Notes: generated by a model not told the origin, from the sequence alone. Positions 50,156-60,213 are shown, counted from the stretch's first letter. The stretch is DNA of 64,000 nucleotides from Oligoflexia bacterium (GCA_014376785.1 JACMQW010000080.1:1-64000); one strand, 5' to 3'. A program made the numbers and translations.

Positions 50156-51352
50156 ATGAAAAAACTTTCCATCCCTCGTCTGCTGAGTCCGATCCTGATT
50201 GAAGGTGCAGAAATTTTCAGTCCCGCCCCTTTGGGAGTGCAGTCCGTGCTCTTGGTGAATGGGAAGGTGATGGCGATTCGAGAAAAGATCGAGCGTGATT
50301 TCGTACTGTTGATCGCGGAAGGGATGGAAGTTGAACCCTGTTTCATCGATGCCCGCGGCCATCGATTGATTCCGGGAGTGGTGGATGCGCATGAGCACCT
50401 CACGGGAGGAAGTGGAGAGGATGGTTTCGCGACCCAAACTCCGGCGATTACCTTGGAAGAACTCATTCGGGGAGGAATCACCACCGTAGTCGGTTGCATC
50501 GGGGTGGACACTTACACCCAAAACCTTCCCCATTTACTCGGCCGAGTAAAAGCCCTTCGCGAGGAGGGGATTTCGGCCTGGATGTACACTGGTGGGTACG
50601 ATGTCCCTCCTCAGACTCTGACCGGCGATGTGCGGACGGATCTTATTTTAGTGAGTGAAGTGATTGGAGCAGGGGAGACGGCTATTGCCGATCGGCGTTC
50701 CACCCAACCTTCCACAGGTGAGCTTGCGCGAATCGTGGCGGCGGCTCGTACGGGCGGATTGCTCACTCAGAAAGCCGGCATCACTCACTTTCACGTGGGA
50801 GACGAACCCCGGGGAATTTCCCAACTGAATGAACTCTTAGACCACTTCGATGTCTGTGCAGACTGCCTCTATCCGACTCATGTGGAGAGAAAACCTGCAC
50901 TCTTGAAAGAATCTGCGAAGATCACCCACCGAGGAGTGGTGGTGGATATGGACGTCTGCGAGCAAGACCTGGAAGGAGATCTTTCGAAGTTCGTGGAAGA
51001 AGATGGACTCCTTACTCATCTCACTTTTTCGTCGGACGCCTCGATCATTTCTCCGCGCACTCTCTATGACCAAGTTCGGGGCTGCATTCTCAATCAGAGC
51101 TTGAAGAAAAAAACGCATTCCATAGAGACCCTGCTGTCACTTATTACGCTTAATCCCGCGCGTGTCTTAAAGATGCCGACAAAAGGTTGGATCGCAGTCG
51201 GGGCGGATGCGGATGTGCTCGTCGTGGATTCAAAGTTCGAAATTCGAGATGTGATTGCCTCCGGAAGGTTAGTTATGGCGGGGGGCGTAGTGAAGGTAAC
51301 CCCTCGATATGATAGGTGGAGTAACCGTTTTGGGTCGAAAATCGAGCGGTGA
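50156..51352 (+). CDS. iadA: beta-aspartyl (isoaspartyl) dipeptidase
   Basis: VVDAHEHLTGGSGEDGFATQTPAITLEELIRGGITTVVGCIGVD, GETAIADRRSTQP, FSSDAS. Confidence 0.88.
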   Translation: MKKLSIPRLLSPILIEGAEIFSPAPLGVQSVLLVNGKVMAIREKIERDFVLLIAEGMEVEPCFIDARGHRLIPGVVDAHEHLTGGSGEDGFATQTPAITLEELIRGGITTVVGCIGVDTYTQNLPHLLGRVKALREEGISAWMYTGGYDVPPQTLTGDVRTDLILVSEVIGAGETAIADRRSTQPSTGELARIVAAARTGGLLTQKAGITHFHVGDEPRGISQLNELLDHFDVCADCLYPTHVERKPALLKESAKITHRGVVVDMDVCEQDLEGDLSKFVEEDGLLTHLTFSSDASIISPRTLYDQVRGCILNQSLKKKTHSIETLLSLITLNPARVLKMPTKGWIAVGADADVLVVDSKFEIRDVIASGRLVMAGGVVKVTPRYDRWSNRFGSKIER

Positions 51353-51391
51353 GCCCTAGCGTAAATCCTAAATCTCCCCTAAGCTCATAAG

Positions 51392-52150
51392 ATGAATCTT
51401 AGGACGAGATTGATCGTTTTCGGCGGCGGGGTTCTTCCAAAGACGGGAATGCAGACATTCTTCGAATGGACAGGCCGGCCTGCTGAATCGACCGTGCTGG
51501 TGATCGCTTGGGCCTCCGAAGAAGTTCGCAACACGGTAGCCTATTATCTCGAACTCTTTACGGGCGCAGGATTCAAGGTCGAAGTTTCTGCTTCAGCGCC
51601 GATCACTTACTCCGAGCGCATCGATTTTATCGAGCAACTTTCCCGAGCGGACGGTGTGTTTTTTACCGGAGGCGACCAGAATCGCACGGCGGCCGGATTT
51701 GATTTCAAAGATGTGAAGTTAGCTCTCCAAACCGCTTACACAAATGGGACGCCATTTGCGGGAACGAGCGCGGGGACTGCGATCATGTCGATGCTCATGT
51801 TCACCGGCAAAGACGACCCAGAAAAACTAGACGAAGAAAATTTACACCTTCGCGAAGGTCTGGGGTTTGTCCCTGGAGTGATTTTCGATCAACATTTTAT
51901 CAAGCGCATGCGCCAGAACCGACTTTTTTCAGCGATCCTTCATCATCCGAATTTGATCGGTTTGGGGATTGATGAGGGGACAGGCCTCGAAATATTGGAT
52001 GGAAAATATTGTAAGGTCGTTGGTCCCGAAAAAGTCATGCGGGTTGCGAAACAAGGGTCTAAGCGTTCTTTGGACGTAGAGATTTACCACGAGGGAGAAT
52101 CTTTCGAACTTCTGCCCGCAAAATCTTCTTCAACGCAGCAGGCTTCTTAA
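51392..52150 (+). CDS. cyanophycinase-like S51 peptidase
   Basis: FFTGGDQNRTA, GTSAGTAIMS nucleophile motif, GLGFVPGVIFDQHFIKRMRQNRL, GLGIDEGTGLEI. Confidence 0.87.
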   Translation: MNLRTRLIVFGGGVLPKTGMQTFFEWTGRPAESTVLVIAWASEEVRNTVAYYLELFTGAGFKVEVSASAPITYSERIDFIEQLSRADGVFFTGGDQNRTAAGFDFKDVKLALQTAYTNGTPFAGTSAGTAIMSMLMFTGKDDPEKLDEENLHLREGLGFVPGVIFDQHFIKRMRQNRLFSAILHHPNLIGLGIDEGTGLEILDGKYCKVVGPEKVMRVAKQGSKRSLDVEIYHEGESFELLPAKSSSTQQAS

Positions 52151-53057
52151 TTGCTTCTGGGATGATTTTCGCCTCGCGGAGGGACGTCCTACCTGAGGTA
52201 GGAATTCGCGTGAGTAAATTGAAGTGGTCACCGGCGCTGAGGAGATGGTTCTTTAAATTAAATAATGAGAGCGCACTGTTGTCGTCGCTATCGGAGATGT
52301 TCGAGTCATCGGACTCTCTCGCATCGGCGATGTAAACGCATCCCGAGCCGACGACTCGGAATGTTTCTCTTTTTTCGACGATGATCGCGGTGTTTTCGTC
52401 GATGCCGATTCCGAGGTACTTCGGATTATGCGCGAGCGCCCCGAGGAGTCTACCCCAGCGTCCGCGCTCCATGAAATGTTGGTCGATGATCACATCGTCT
52501 AAAAATCCGAGTCCGGGTGCCATGCGAAGCCCTCCGCCCACGCGGAAAGATCCTTCATTTCCAGCAATCAGCATGGTGTTGCTCATGACGGAGGCTCCGG
52601 CGGACGTGCCTGCGACAATTCCGCCTTCATGAAAAATTTTTCGAATTTTCATCTCCGCTAGCGTGCCGCCTAAATCGCTGGTGATCCGAAGCTGGTCTCC
52701 CCCAGTAAAGAAAACGGCGCCCGCACCCTCCAGCGCACCGAGCGATGCTTCTGAATTCGCTTCATGGCGTCCGCGAAAATTCAGATGAGAAATATTTTTA
52801 AGACCGAGGCGCGTGAAAGCATGAAAGTATTCCTGCCAGAGTTCTTCTCCGACCCGACTCGCGATCGTGGTCACACAAAGCTTTCGGTCTCCAATCAGAC
52901 GCGCGAGTTCTTCGAGAACCCGCATGCTCCCTTTTCTGTCCTCATGTCCACCAATAATCATGAGCGTTCCAATTTCAAATTGGGGCGTCTTCTGGGTTCG
53001 GTAGGGGGTCGGTTTTTCTCTACTCACCCGAACTTTAGGTGGTTTCATGCTTGGCAT
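52059..53057 (-). CDS. cphB: cyanophycinase (S51 peptidase)
   Basis: VFFTGGDQLRITS, GTSAGASVMSNTM, GLGFLDDVIIDQHFMERGRWGRLLGALAHNPKYLGIGIDENTAI. Confidence 0.9.
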   Translation of the reverse strand: MPSMKPPKVRVSREKPTPYRTQKTPQFEIGTLMIIGGHEDRKGSMRVLEELARLIGDRKLCVTTIASRVGEELWQEYFHAFTRLGLKNISHLNFRGRHEANSEASLGALEGAGAVFFTGGDQLRITSDLGGTLAEMKIRKIFHEGGIVAGTSAGASVMSNTMLIAGNEGSFRVGGGLRMAPGLGFLDDVIIDQHFMERGRWGRLLGALAHNPKYLGIGIDENTAIIVEKRETFRVVGSGCVYIADARESDDSNISDSDDNSALSLFNLKNHLLSAGDHFNLLTRIPTSGRTSLREAKIIPEAIKKPAALKKILRAEVRKILPRGKSLRPKNA

Positions 53058-55734
53058 CCTTCGCGGACACTTCGACTGGAATCGGTCGACCGACGAGTCC
53101 GGATAATTCTGACAGGTCTTTGATCGGCTTCGCGCCTACTTTTTCCAAAGTGCGCATCACGCGCGCGAGGTTATCATAGAAAAAGAAAATCACTTCCCCG
53201 GGCACCATTTCGCTCACCGCAAATTCAAGCGCGTCGGGTTCGTCTAACATCTGATACGTCTCAATTTCAGGCTTTTTTGCTTTCGCCGCTGCACAGAGCA
53301 TGTCGGCCGTTTCCCTAGCCGGCCGGCCCCGAAGGTCGACGTCTTCACGGATAATAATCCGGTCAAAGAATTCAGCAGCCGCATGGCCCGACATTTTGAT
53401 GATTTCATCCGTCCGGTCTCCGGGAGCGGAGATGATTCCGGTTAAACGAGTGGTGTTCCAATGTTTTGCCATATCACAGACCGAGCGTAGAGCGTCCGCA
53501 TTATGACCGAAGTCGACGACGACGTATCCTTCCTTTACGCGAAAGAAATTAGCCCGACCCGCATTATCTAAAATGGGATTGAATGAACGAAGGCTGCGAA
53601 TCACCTCGTTCTTGCTCATTCCCATTTCGCGCATAGCGGCCGCAGCCGCGAGAGCATTAGACACTTGGTACTTCGCTGTGCCTCCGATGGTGAAGGGTAG
53701 AGTTCGGGCTTCACAGATTTCGGTGGTGACGCCATTTTTTACTTCAAAAATCGAAGTCCCGTCATAGTAGAAACCGGTTCCGTTTTCGCTGAAGTGGTTT
53801 TGAAGCCGCGGATTCTCTTTGGACAGCGAGAAAAAGACTACGTTTTTATTTTCAGCGCGAACGCTCGCTTTTTCTGTCAAACTCGCGACATGGCTGTCGT
53901 CCGCATTTAAGATGAGAGTGCCCCCATCGCGGACGCTTTCCGCAACGAGCGATTTGATTCGTAAGATATCGTCCACGGATTCGATTCCATCTTGCCCGAT
54001 GTGATCGGGTTGGACGTTCGTGATGACGGCCAAATCCGAAAAATCGAACCCAAGGCCGCGTTTCACAATTCCGCCTCGTGCGGTTTCGAGAACAGCCACA
54101 TCGACCCAGGGGTCTTCCAGAATCATTTTTGCCGAGACCGGACCAGTCGTATCCCCGGATGAAATTTTGGTCTTACCCAGGTAAATTCCCGCAGAAGTGG
54201 TCATACCGACTTTCACAGAATTTTCGTGAAGTCCGTGAGCAATTAAACGAGTGACGGTCGTTTTTCCATTCGTGCCGGTAATCGTAATGATCGGAATGCG
54301 TCCCGTTTCGCCATTCGGGAAGAGGTGATCGATGATCGCAGATCCGACATCCCGAGATTTTCCGACGGTCGGATAATGGTGCATCCGAATCCCAGGTGCG
54401 GCGTTCACTTCGATGACACCACCGCGCTGACCAGCCAGAGGGCGTGCGATGTCTTCGATAATCAAATCGATCCCGCAAACATCGAGTGCGACGACTCTAG
54501 CCGCCCTCTCGCACATGACTTGAATGTCAGCGTGAACGAGGTCGGTGACATCGACCGCGGATCCGCCTTTAGAGAGGTTCGCTGTGTTCCGGAGCTGGAT
54601 GCGTTCACCGGCCATCGGAACGGAGTCGAGTCTAATTTGGGCGCGCTCTAAATACTGCGCGGCCGCTCGGTCGATCGTGATCTTCGTCATCGGTTTCTCA
54701 TGGCCCTCACCACGAAGGGGATTCCGATTTTCTTGATCGATCAGATTTTGGATCGATTGTTTTCCATCACCGATGACGTGCGCGGGTATTCGCTCGGCGG
54801 CGGCGACCAGTTTTCCCCCGATGACTAAAAGGCGGAAGTCTTTTCCAGTGTAAAACTGCTCGACCAGTACTTTTCTCGAAAATTCGCGAGCGACATCGAA
54901 TGCCTCGGTGACCGCTTCTTCGCTTTTCAAATTCAGACAAACGCCGTTACCATGATTTCCGTCGAGCGGTTTCACAGTAACAGGGCCGCCGAGGTCGTTG
55001 AAAACTTCGAGCGCGCCTGCGAGGGTTGCGACACTTTCACCGCGCGGAACCGGTACGCCCATGCGACCGAGCAGTGCCTTCGTGAGGGATTTATCCTGCG
55101 CGATCGCGACCCCGATATGGGAAGTCAGGCCGGTGATGGTGGCCTGGAGGAGTTTTCGTTTTGAACCGTAACCGAATTCGATCAAGCTTCGATCATTCAT
55201 TCGGCGCCAAGGAATTCCGCGTCTCACCGCCGCATCGATGACCGCTTGGGTGCTCGGACCGAATTTTTCAGCTTCGGCGATTTGCCTCGCCTCGTGAATG
55301 ATCTCGTCGATGTTCACCTGTTTACCGTCTGCACAAGCGTCAATAACTTCGACAGCCTTTGTGAGGAGGTGCTTCATCCCCGGTTCAGATTGGTAGCGGA
55401 CGATCACGTGGTAAACGCCGTGCGAGCCGCCGTAAATCGATTTTCCGAAACCCACTTTAATTCCGGATGGGTGACTGAGCTCCAAAGCGACGTGTTCGAT
55501 CATGTGGGCGAAGTAGGTCCCACGGTTCAATCGCTCGATAAAGCCCCCTGGCCGGCCAGGCGAACAGCGATGCTCTTTCAAGCCCGGCAGAAGGGCCACC
55601 AGCCGGTCGACGAAACCCGGGAGAGACTTGCTAGAAGTCTCCGCTCTCTCTTGGAGGTCGATCGTCATCATGAGGACGGGGTGGTGGTGGTACGTATTTG
55701 GGCCGGAGAGGGTCCGGATATTCTTAATTTTCAT
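53035..55734 (-). CDS. cphA: cyanophycin synthetase
   Basis: RGTYFAHMIEHVALELS, ATP-grasp VTVKPLDGNHGNGVCLNL, Mur-ligase ITITGTNGKTTVTRLIAHGL, 899 aa. Confidence 0.95.
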   Translation of the reverse strand: MKIKNIRTLSGPNTYHHHPVLMMTIDLQERAETSSKSLPGFVDRLVALLPGLKEHRCSPGRPGGFIERLNRGTYFAHMIEHVALELSHPSGIKVGFGKSIYGGSHGVYHVIVRYQSEPGMKHLLTKAVEVIDACADGKQVNIDEIIHEARQIAEAEKFGPSTQAVIDAAVRRGIPWRRMNDRSLIEFGYGSKRKLLQATITGLTSHIGVAIAQDKSLTKALLGRMGVPVPRGESVATLAGALEVFNDLGGPVTVKPLDGNHGNGVCLNLKSEEAVTEAFDVAREFSRKVLVEQFYTGKDFRLLVIGGKLVAAAERIPAHVIGDGKQSIQNLIDQENRNPLRGEGHEKPMTKITIDRAAAQYLERAQIRLDSVPMAGERIQLRNTANLSKGGSAVDVTDLVHADIQVMCERAARVVALDVCGIDLIIEDIARPLAGQRGGVIEVNAAPGIRMHHYPTVGKSRDVGSAIIDHLFPNGETGRIPIITITGTNGKTTVTRLIAHGLHENSVKVGMTTSAGIYLGKTKISSGDTTGPVSAKMILEDPWVDVAVLETARGGIVKRGLGFDFSDLAVITNVQPDHIGQDGIESVDDILRIKSLVAESVRDGGTLILNADDSHVASLTEKASVRAENKNVVFFSLSKENPRLQNHFSENGTGFYYDGTSIFEVKNGVTTEICEARTLPFTIGGTAKYQVSNALAAAAAMREMGMSKNEVIRSLRSFNPILDNAGRANFFRVKEGYVVVDFGHNADALRSVCDMAKHWNTTRLTGIISAPGDRTDEIIKMSGHAAAEFFDRIIIREDVDLRGRPARETADMLCAAAKAKKPEIETYQMLDEPDALEFAVSEMVPGEVIFFFYDNLARVMRTLEKVGAKPIKDLSELSGLVGRPIPVEVSAKDAKHETT

Positions 55735-55845
55735 CGTGATTCCAGATTAGCGAGATCCGTGCCACGTTAAATCGGTTTAAGATGAGGAGTTTTTGGGGAA
55801 AGGGATGGATCGTTTTTCCCCCTTTCGTTACGCTTCCGGAAAGAT

Positions 55846-57147
55846 ATGAAAAAAATCGATTCGCCTCAATCTAACCCTTCTGAAACCGATTCTCCTCTTT
55901 CTCGCCGTCATTTTATTTCGTGGGCGGGCGCGGGGACCGCAGCGATTGGAGCCGGTGTGCTCCTGGGGAAAACTCCCTCCGCATTGGCGAGTGGGGTCCG
56001 AGATCGCTCGCATGTGCCTAGCCATCCCGGTGTCCCGCCGGGATGGGCGAATGCTTTCCAACCTTCATCCACTTTGCCTGAATTTCCGGTGCGAGAAGCG
56101 CCGAAAATGGGTGAAAAAATTCACGAGTTCACGATCGAACTCGGAATATCGGTTCACGAAATCGTACCCGGAGTAAAAATCCACGCTTTCACTTATAACG
56201 GAACTTATCCAGGGCCAGAAATTCGCGTTCCGGAAGGCGACTGGATTCTCTGTCATTTTACGAATCGAACGCCGGAGATTCACACCATTCACTGGCATGG
56301 GATGATCTTGCCAAATGAAATGGATGGAATCCCTAACGGCACCCAGTGGGGGGTCGGCCCCGGCCAAACATTCAATTACCTTTTCCGCGCCCAACCTGCC
56401 GGAACTCATTTCTACCACTGTCACAACATGACGAATTTGCATGTTCAAGCCGGAATGTTCGGCGCATTGATTGTCGAGCCGAAAGAGGATTTAGTGAAGA
56501 AAGTTTTCTCTTACACCCGCGAGTACACTTTACTCCTGAGTGAAGTCGACACGGTGATGGTCGAGCGGCAAATGGAAGAAATGCTGAAAATGATGGGCAC
56601 GATGGAGAAAATGAATGACGATCCGAAGCTCATGAAAGAAATGAACGGTCGGATGATGGGTTGGTTCATCGACAAAAAAGCATTTCTGAAAGCGGTAGAA
56701 GAGGGTTACGTTCCTCCGTACGTTTCTGCCCAGCGGGGTCGGAGCGTTGCACCGAATTTTAATTTTTTCCTTATCAACGGAAAATCCTACCCGATGACCG
56801 AAGAATTACACATTCGGTCCGGAGAAAATATCCGCGTGCGGTTGGTCGGCGCTGGAGCAAGCCCTCATTTCATGCACCTCCATGGCCATGATTTTTGGCA
56901 CGTCTGTCAGGACGGAACGCCCCTTCAGTCCCCCGTTCGACTAAATACGATTCCCATTTTCCCAGGCACGACTTCTGACATTATCATCCAAGGTACGAAT
57001 CCGGGTATGTGGCATTTTCATGATCACAGTGATCTCGCGAGCACGAATAATGGGGTCTTCCCGGGTGGGATGATGACGATGCTGATGTACGATGATGCCG
57101 AGGAAAAGGGTGTTCGTGTGCCAGAAATTGTGCAGGTGAGTTCGTGA
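55846..57147 (+). CDS. TAT-exported two-domain multicopper oxidase
   Basis: SRRHFISWAG Tat motif; IHWHG, THFYHCHNMTNLHVQAGMFG, HFMHLHGHDFWH, MWHFHDHSD; Met-rich insert. Confidence 0.9.
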   Translation: MKKIDSPQSNPSETDSPLSRRHFISWAGAGTAAIGAGVLLGKTPSALASGVRDRSHVPSHPGVPPGWANAFQPSSTLPEFPVREAPKMGEKIHEFTIELGISVHEIVPGVKIHAFTYNGTYPGPEIRVPEGDWILCHFTNRTPEIHTIHWHGMILPNEMDGIPNGTQWGVGPGQTFNYLFRAQPAGTHFYHCHNMTNLHVQAGMFGALIVEPKEDLVKKVFSYTREYTLLLSEVDTVMVERQMEEMLKMMGTMEKMNDDPKLMKEMNGRMMGWFIDKKAFLKAVEEGYVPPYVSAQRGRSVAPNFNFFLINGKSYPMTEELHIRSGENIRVRLVGAGASPHFMHLHGHDFWHVCQDGTPLQSPVRLNTIPIFPGTTSDIIIQGTNPGMWHFHDHSDLASTNNGVFPGGMMTMLMYDDAEEKGVRVPEIVQVSS

Positions 57148-58358
57148 GTCGTTTCATTCTGACGAGTTTTGCACTCACCGTTGCTTCCATGGGGTCGTCC
57201 TTTGCCAACCAAGCGCAGCCCGTTCCCGTGCCGGAGGACCAAAGCCTTTCTCCCCAGGTAAACATTTCCGGAGTGGGTGCCGCGACCTTTAATGTTGCCC
57301 ACTCTTTAGCCTCAGGAGGAAAAACTCAGGCCGGAATGAATTTCAGCGATTCCGCTCTGGTGGTGGGTGCAGCCCAGCGGCTTTCCACGCTCAGTGGAAT
57401 CGGAAGCATGGGACTGGGCCTGTTGACTCTAGACGACACCGTGAGTGGGAAAGCCAGCCAACTTTTTCTGCATCAGGCTTTCGTCGATTTTCAGGCGGAA
57501 AGATTCGAAGCGCTGATCGGAAGGAGTGATAATCCGACTGCCCACGTCGTCGATTTTCCCACGATTCGCGGAGACGATCTTGTGACTTTAACCAATCCGC
57601 TGGATCCGTATTCAAACGGTAAAAACAGCGAAGAGAATCGCTATTCGAATGTCACATCTGTCACGCTGAACCAAGGATTGCAGACGTTCGAAAACTTTCA
57701 CGCTCAGCATTTGATCGATAGTGCGGGAATCGGTACTGAGCAGGGGATCAACTCGTTCGGGGCAAGTTTCGAATACCTAGGTGTCCCGGGCATGGAGCCG
57801 TTTAGTCGCGTTCCATCCTTTGGGTTTGGATATGAGCATTTTACAACAAACTCCGGAGGCAAATCGGGTTTGAATCAAATTTACTTGGGTGGGGTGGTGA
57901 ATTTGAACACCAGTGTGACGAATCGCTGGGATCTGAGATTTCAGGACGTCGTCGGGTTTGGCAGTGGGTTGTGGGCATTTCAGTCTGTGACGGATAGTTA
58001 TCAGGCGGATTCAAACTCCCTTGCGGCCTCGCTCCGTTATCTTTCGAGTCCATTCGGTAGTCCTGGTTACCAACTTGCTCTCACCGCTGCCGGAAAAAAT
58101 TATTTTAAAGTCGACCGATCTCGTTCTTACGGCGCGGCTCTCACAGGGGTGAAGCGCCTCGGACAGGGGTTTGATCTCGTTGCTCAGTACATGGGTCAGT
58201 ATCGTGACCGGGCACTTGCGGTAGCGCAGTCATCCGGTATTGCTTATGAGCAGACATTCGAAGTGGGTTTCGTTTTTAATTTCGATACCACGCTGAACCT
58301 ACACCTCTCCCCGCGTCGCTCGATTCTAAACCAGCAACACCAGTACGTTCCAAACTAA
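57144..58358 (+). CDS. exported beta-barrel/porin-like protein
   Basis: Signal peptide, amphipathic beta pattern, YEQTFEVGFVFNFDTTLNL near C-terminus; GTG start overlaps MCO stop. Confidence 0.6.
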   Translation: MSRFILTSFALTVASMGSSFANQAQPVPVPEDQSLSPQVNISGVGAATFNVAHSLASGGKTQAGMNFSDSALVVGAAQRLSTLSGIGSMGLGLLTLDDTVSGKASQLFLHQAFVDFQAERFEALIGRSDNPTAHVVDFPTIRGDDLVTLTNPLDPYSNGKNSEENRYSNVTSVTLNQGLQTFENFHAQHLIDSAGIGTEQGINSFGASFEYLGVPGMEPFSRVPSFGFGYEHFTTNSGGKSGLNQIYLGGVVNLNTSVTNRWDLRFQDVVGFGSGLWAFQSVTDSYQADSNSLAASLRYLSSPFGSPGYQLALTAAGKNYFKVDRSRSYGAALTGVKRLGQGFDLVAQYMGQYRDRALAVAQSSGIAYEQTFEVGFVFNFDTTLNLHLSPRRSILNQQHQYVPN

Positions 58359-58366
58359 GGTGGGCG

Positions 58367-58999
58367 ATGATGAGTAAAATCAGATGGATGTTTCAAATTT
58401 TGGTATTCGCGATTCTGACCGCTATTTCTTCTATTCAGTCCGCTCGAGCTGGAAATTTTGAAGGGATGAAGGAGATGCCGCTTGCGGTGCCGAGTAAAAC
58501 CTACACCGTTCCATCAAAGGAAGCGGGAGAAAGTCTGGTGGAGGCTCGGGGATTCGGCGATCAAGAACCTTCGGTACGGATGATGAATTTAATGATGGTC
58601 GAAGGTTCTGGGTTCGAAGGAATGGACATGGCGGAAGGAATGGCGTCGAAAAAAACGCCAGTGGCGCCTCATTCCCATTCCGGATCCCTGGCTAAAACCC
58701 TGGCTAAATCCACGATTGAAATCACCAAGGCTCCAGCCCCTGCGAAAGTCGGATCGAATGTCTTCGAGTTCAGAATGAAGCCGGAAAATGCGGAACGTGC
58801 ATCCTCGAAGCAGTCTCCCGTCCTTCAAGTTTCGATGACAACCATGGACATGGGGACCGACCGGCCGGAAATGGTTCAGATCTCTCCCGGAACTTACCGA
58901 GCGAAAGTATTATTTTCCATGGAAGGACCGTGGGAATTAAAAATCACGACGAAACAAGAATCGAAGAGTTTCGTCGTGGATGTGGTCAGAAAGAAATAG
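58367..58999 (+). CDS. exported YtkA/FixH-like domain protein
   Basis: FEFRMKPENAERASSKQSPVLQVSMTTMDMGTDRPEMVQISPGTYRAKVLFSMEGPWELKI. Confidence 0.7.
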   Translation: MMSKIRWMFQILVFAILTAISSIQSARAGNFEGMKEMPLAVPSKTYTVPSKEAGESLVEARGFGDQEPSVRMMNLMMVEGSGFEGMDMAEGMASKKTPVAPHSHSGSLAKTLAKSTIEITKAPAPAKVGSNVFEFRMKPENAERASSKQSPVLQVSMTTMDMGTDRPEMVQISPGTYRAKVLFSMEGPWELKITTKQESKSFVVDVVRKK

Positions 59000-59017
59000 T
59001 GGCTCGACCCGTTCGAT

Positions 59018-59572
59018 CTATTTACGCAATGACTTCATCGCGGTTCCCCATGAGATGACTTCATCTAAAAGACCATTCATCGATTTTTCGGCGCGAGCGG
59101 AAGGCTTGAATTTTCCGTCTTCGAAATCGGTGAACAAAGAGAATCCCACTTGAGAAGAGACGGTTGCGATCTTAACCGCGCTGAGCACGAGTCTGAGTTG
59201 CTCGATCGCTCTTGCGCCACTCATGCCGCCGTATCCGACCAGTCCGGCGGACTTGTTGTTCCACTCTTTATAAAGGTAATCGATCGCGTTTTTAAGCGCG
59301 CCTGACGTTCCGTGGTTGTATTCGGGCGTGACGAAAACGAAAGCGTCATAACCGGACATTTTCGCTGCCCAAGCTTTCGTGTGTGGCTTGGAATATTCAT
59401 TAGCTGATGCGGGTACGGGCTCATCGAGGAGAGGCAGGTTAAAGTCCAGGAGATCGACCAAGTCATAGCGTGCATCGGTTCGCTTGCTTGACACTTCATG
59501 GACCCACTTCGCGACCGCTTCGCCTTTACGTTCCGGACGGGTGCTTCCAATGATCACTGCGACGTTTAACAT
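59018..59572 (-). CDS. NAD(P)H-dependent FMN reductase family protein
   Basis: VAVIIGSTRPERKGEAVAKWV, FVFVTPEYNHGTSGALKNAIDYLYKEW, GYGGMSGARA. Confidence 0.9.
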   Translation of the reverse strand: MLNVAVIIGSTRPERKGEAVAKWVHEVSSKRTDARYDLVDLLDFNLPLLDEPVPASANEYSKPHTKAWAAKMSGYDAFVFVTPEYNHGTSGALKNAIDYLYKEWNNKSAGLVGYGGMSGARAIEQLRLVLSAVKIATVSSQVGFSLFTDFEDGKFKPSARAEKSMNGLLDEVISWGTAMKSLRK

Positions 59573-59654
59573 CTGAGTTCCTTTCAGGGGGTGGGGTGGG
59601 ATCTAGGCTTCTTTCTCTCATGGCATTTTCTAAATCCGAAGGTAGATTTGGAGG

Positions 59655-60185
59655 ATGAAAAAATCTTTTGGAGTTCTAGTGTTTCTCGGTTGTGCACCTT
59701 TAATTTTCACTTCAATCGCATTCGCTCACATTCAAATCGAACCCTCGACGGCGGTCGCGGGAAGTTTTGGCAAATATTCATTTCGAGTTTTGCACGGGTG
59801 TGACGGATCGCCCACTACCAAGCTCACGATTCAAATCCCAGACGGGGTCATTTCGGTAAAACCCCAAGTTCATCCCGGTTGGGAGATTGCCCTCAAGTCA
59901 AAAAAAATGGGGAAGCCCGCGATGCTTCATGGAAAAGAAATCACCGATACAGTGAGTGAGGTGGTTTTTAGTGGCGGGAACCTGCCGGATGAGTTCATGG
60001 ACGAATTTGCGATCGACGTGAAAGTTCCCGACACGGTCGGGATGAAGCTCTCTTTTCCAGTCATTCAAGAATGTAAAAAAGGATCGAATCGTTGGGTCGA
60101 TCTAACGGATGAAGCAAAATCTCCGGCACCCGTTCTGACGTTAGGTGCGGCTAAAGCGATGAGCGGTCACGGTCATCACCACTGA
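59655..60185 (+). CDS. YcnI-like (DUF1775) copper-binding protein
   Basis: Signal peptide then mature His (FAHIQIEPSTAVAGSFGKYSFRVLHGCDGSPTTKLTIQIPDGV...), C-terminal HGHHH. Confidence 0.82.
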   Translation: MKKSFGVLVFLGCAPLIFTSIAFAHIQIEPSTAVAGSFGKYSFRVLHGCDGSPTTKLTIQIPDGVISVKPQVHPGWEIALKSKKMGKPAMLHGKEITDTVSEVVFSGGNLPDEFMDEFAIDVKVPDTVGMKLSFPVIQECKKGSNRWVDLTDEAKSPAPVLTLGAAKAMSGHGHHH

Positions 60186-60213
60186 ACGCTTTTGTTGATT
60201 CATGCCTGAAACT

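Noticed and set aside
55246-55770. 174-aa plus-strand ORF antisense to cphA
   Set aside because: Lies wholly opposite a strongly supported gene; no recognised motif.
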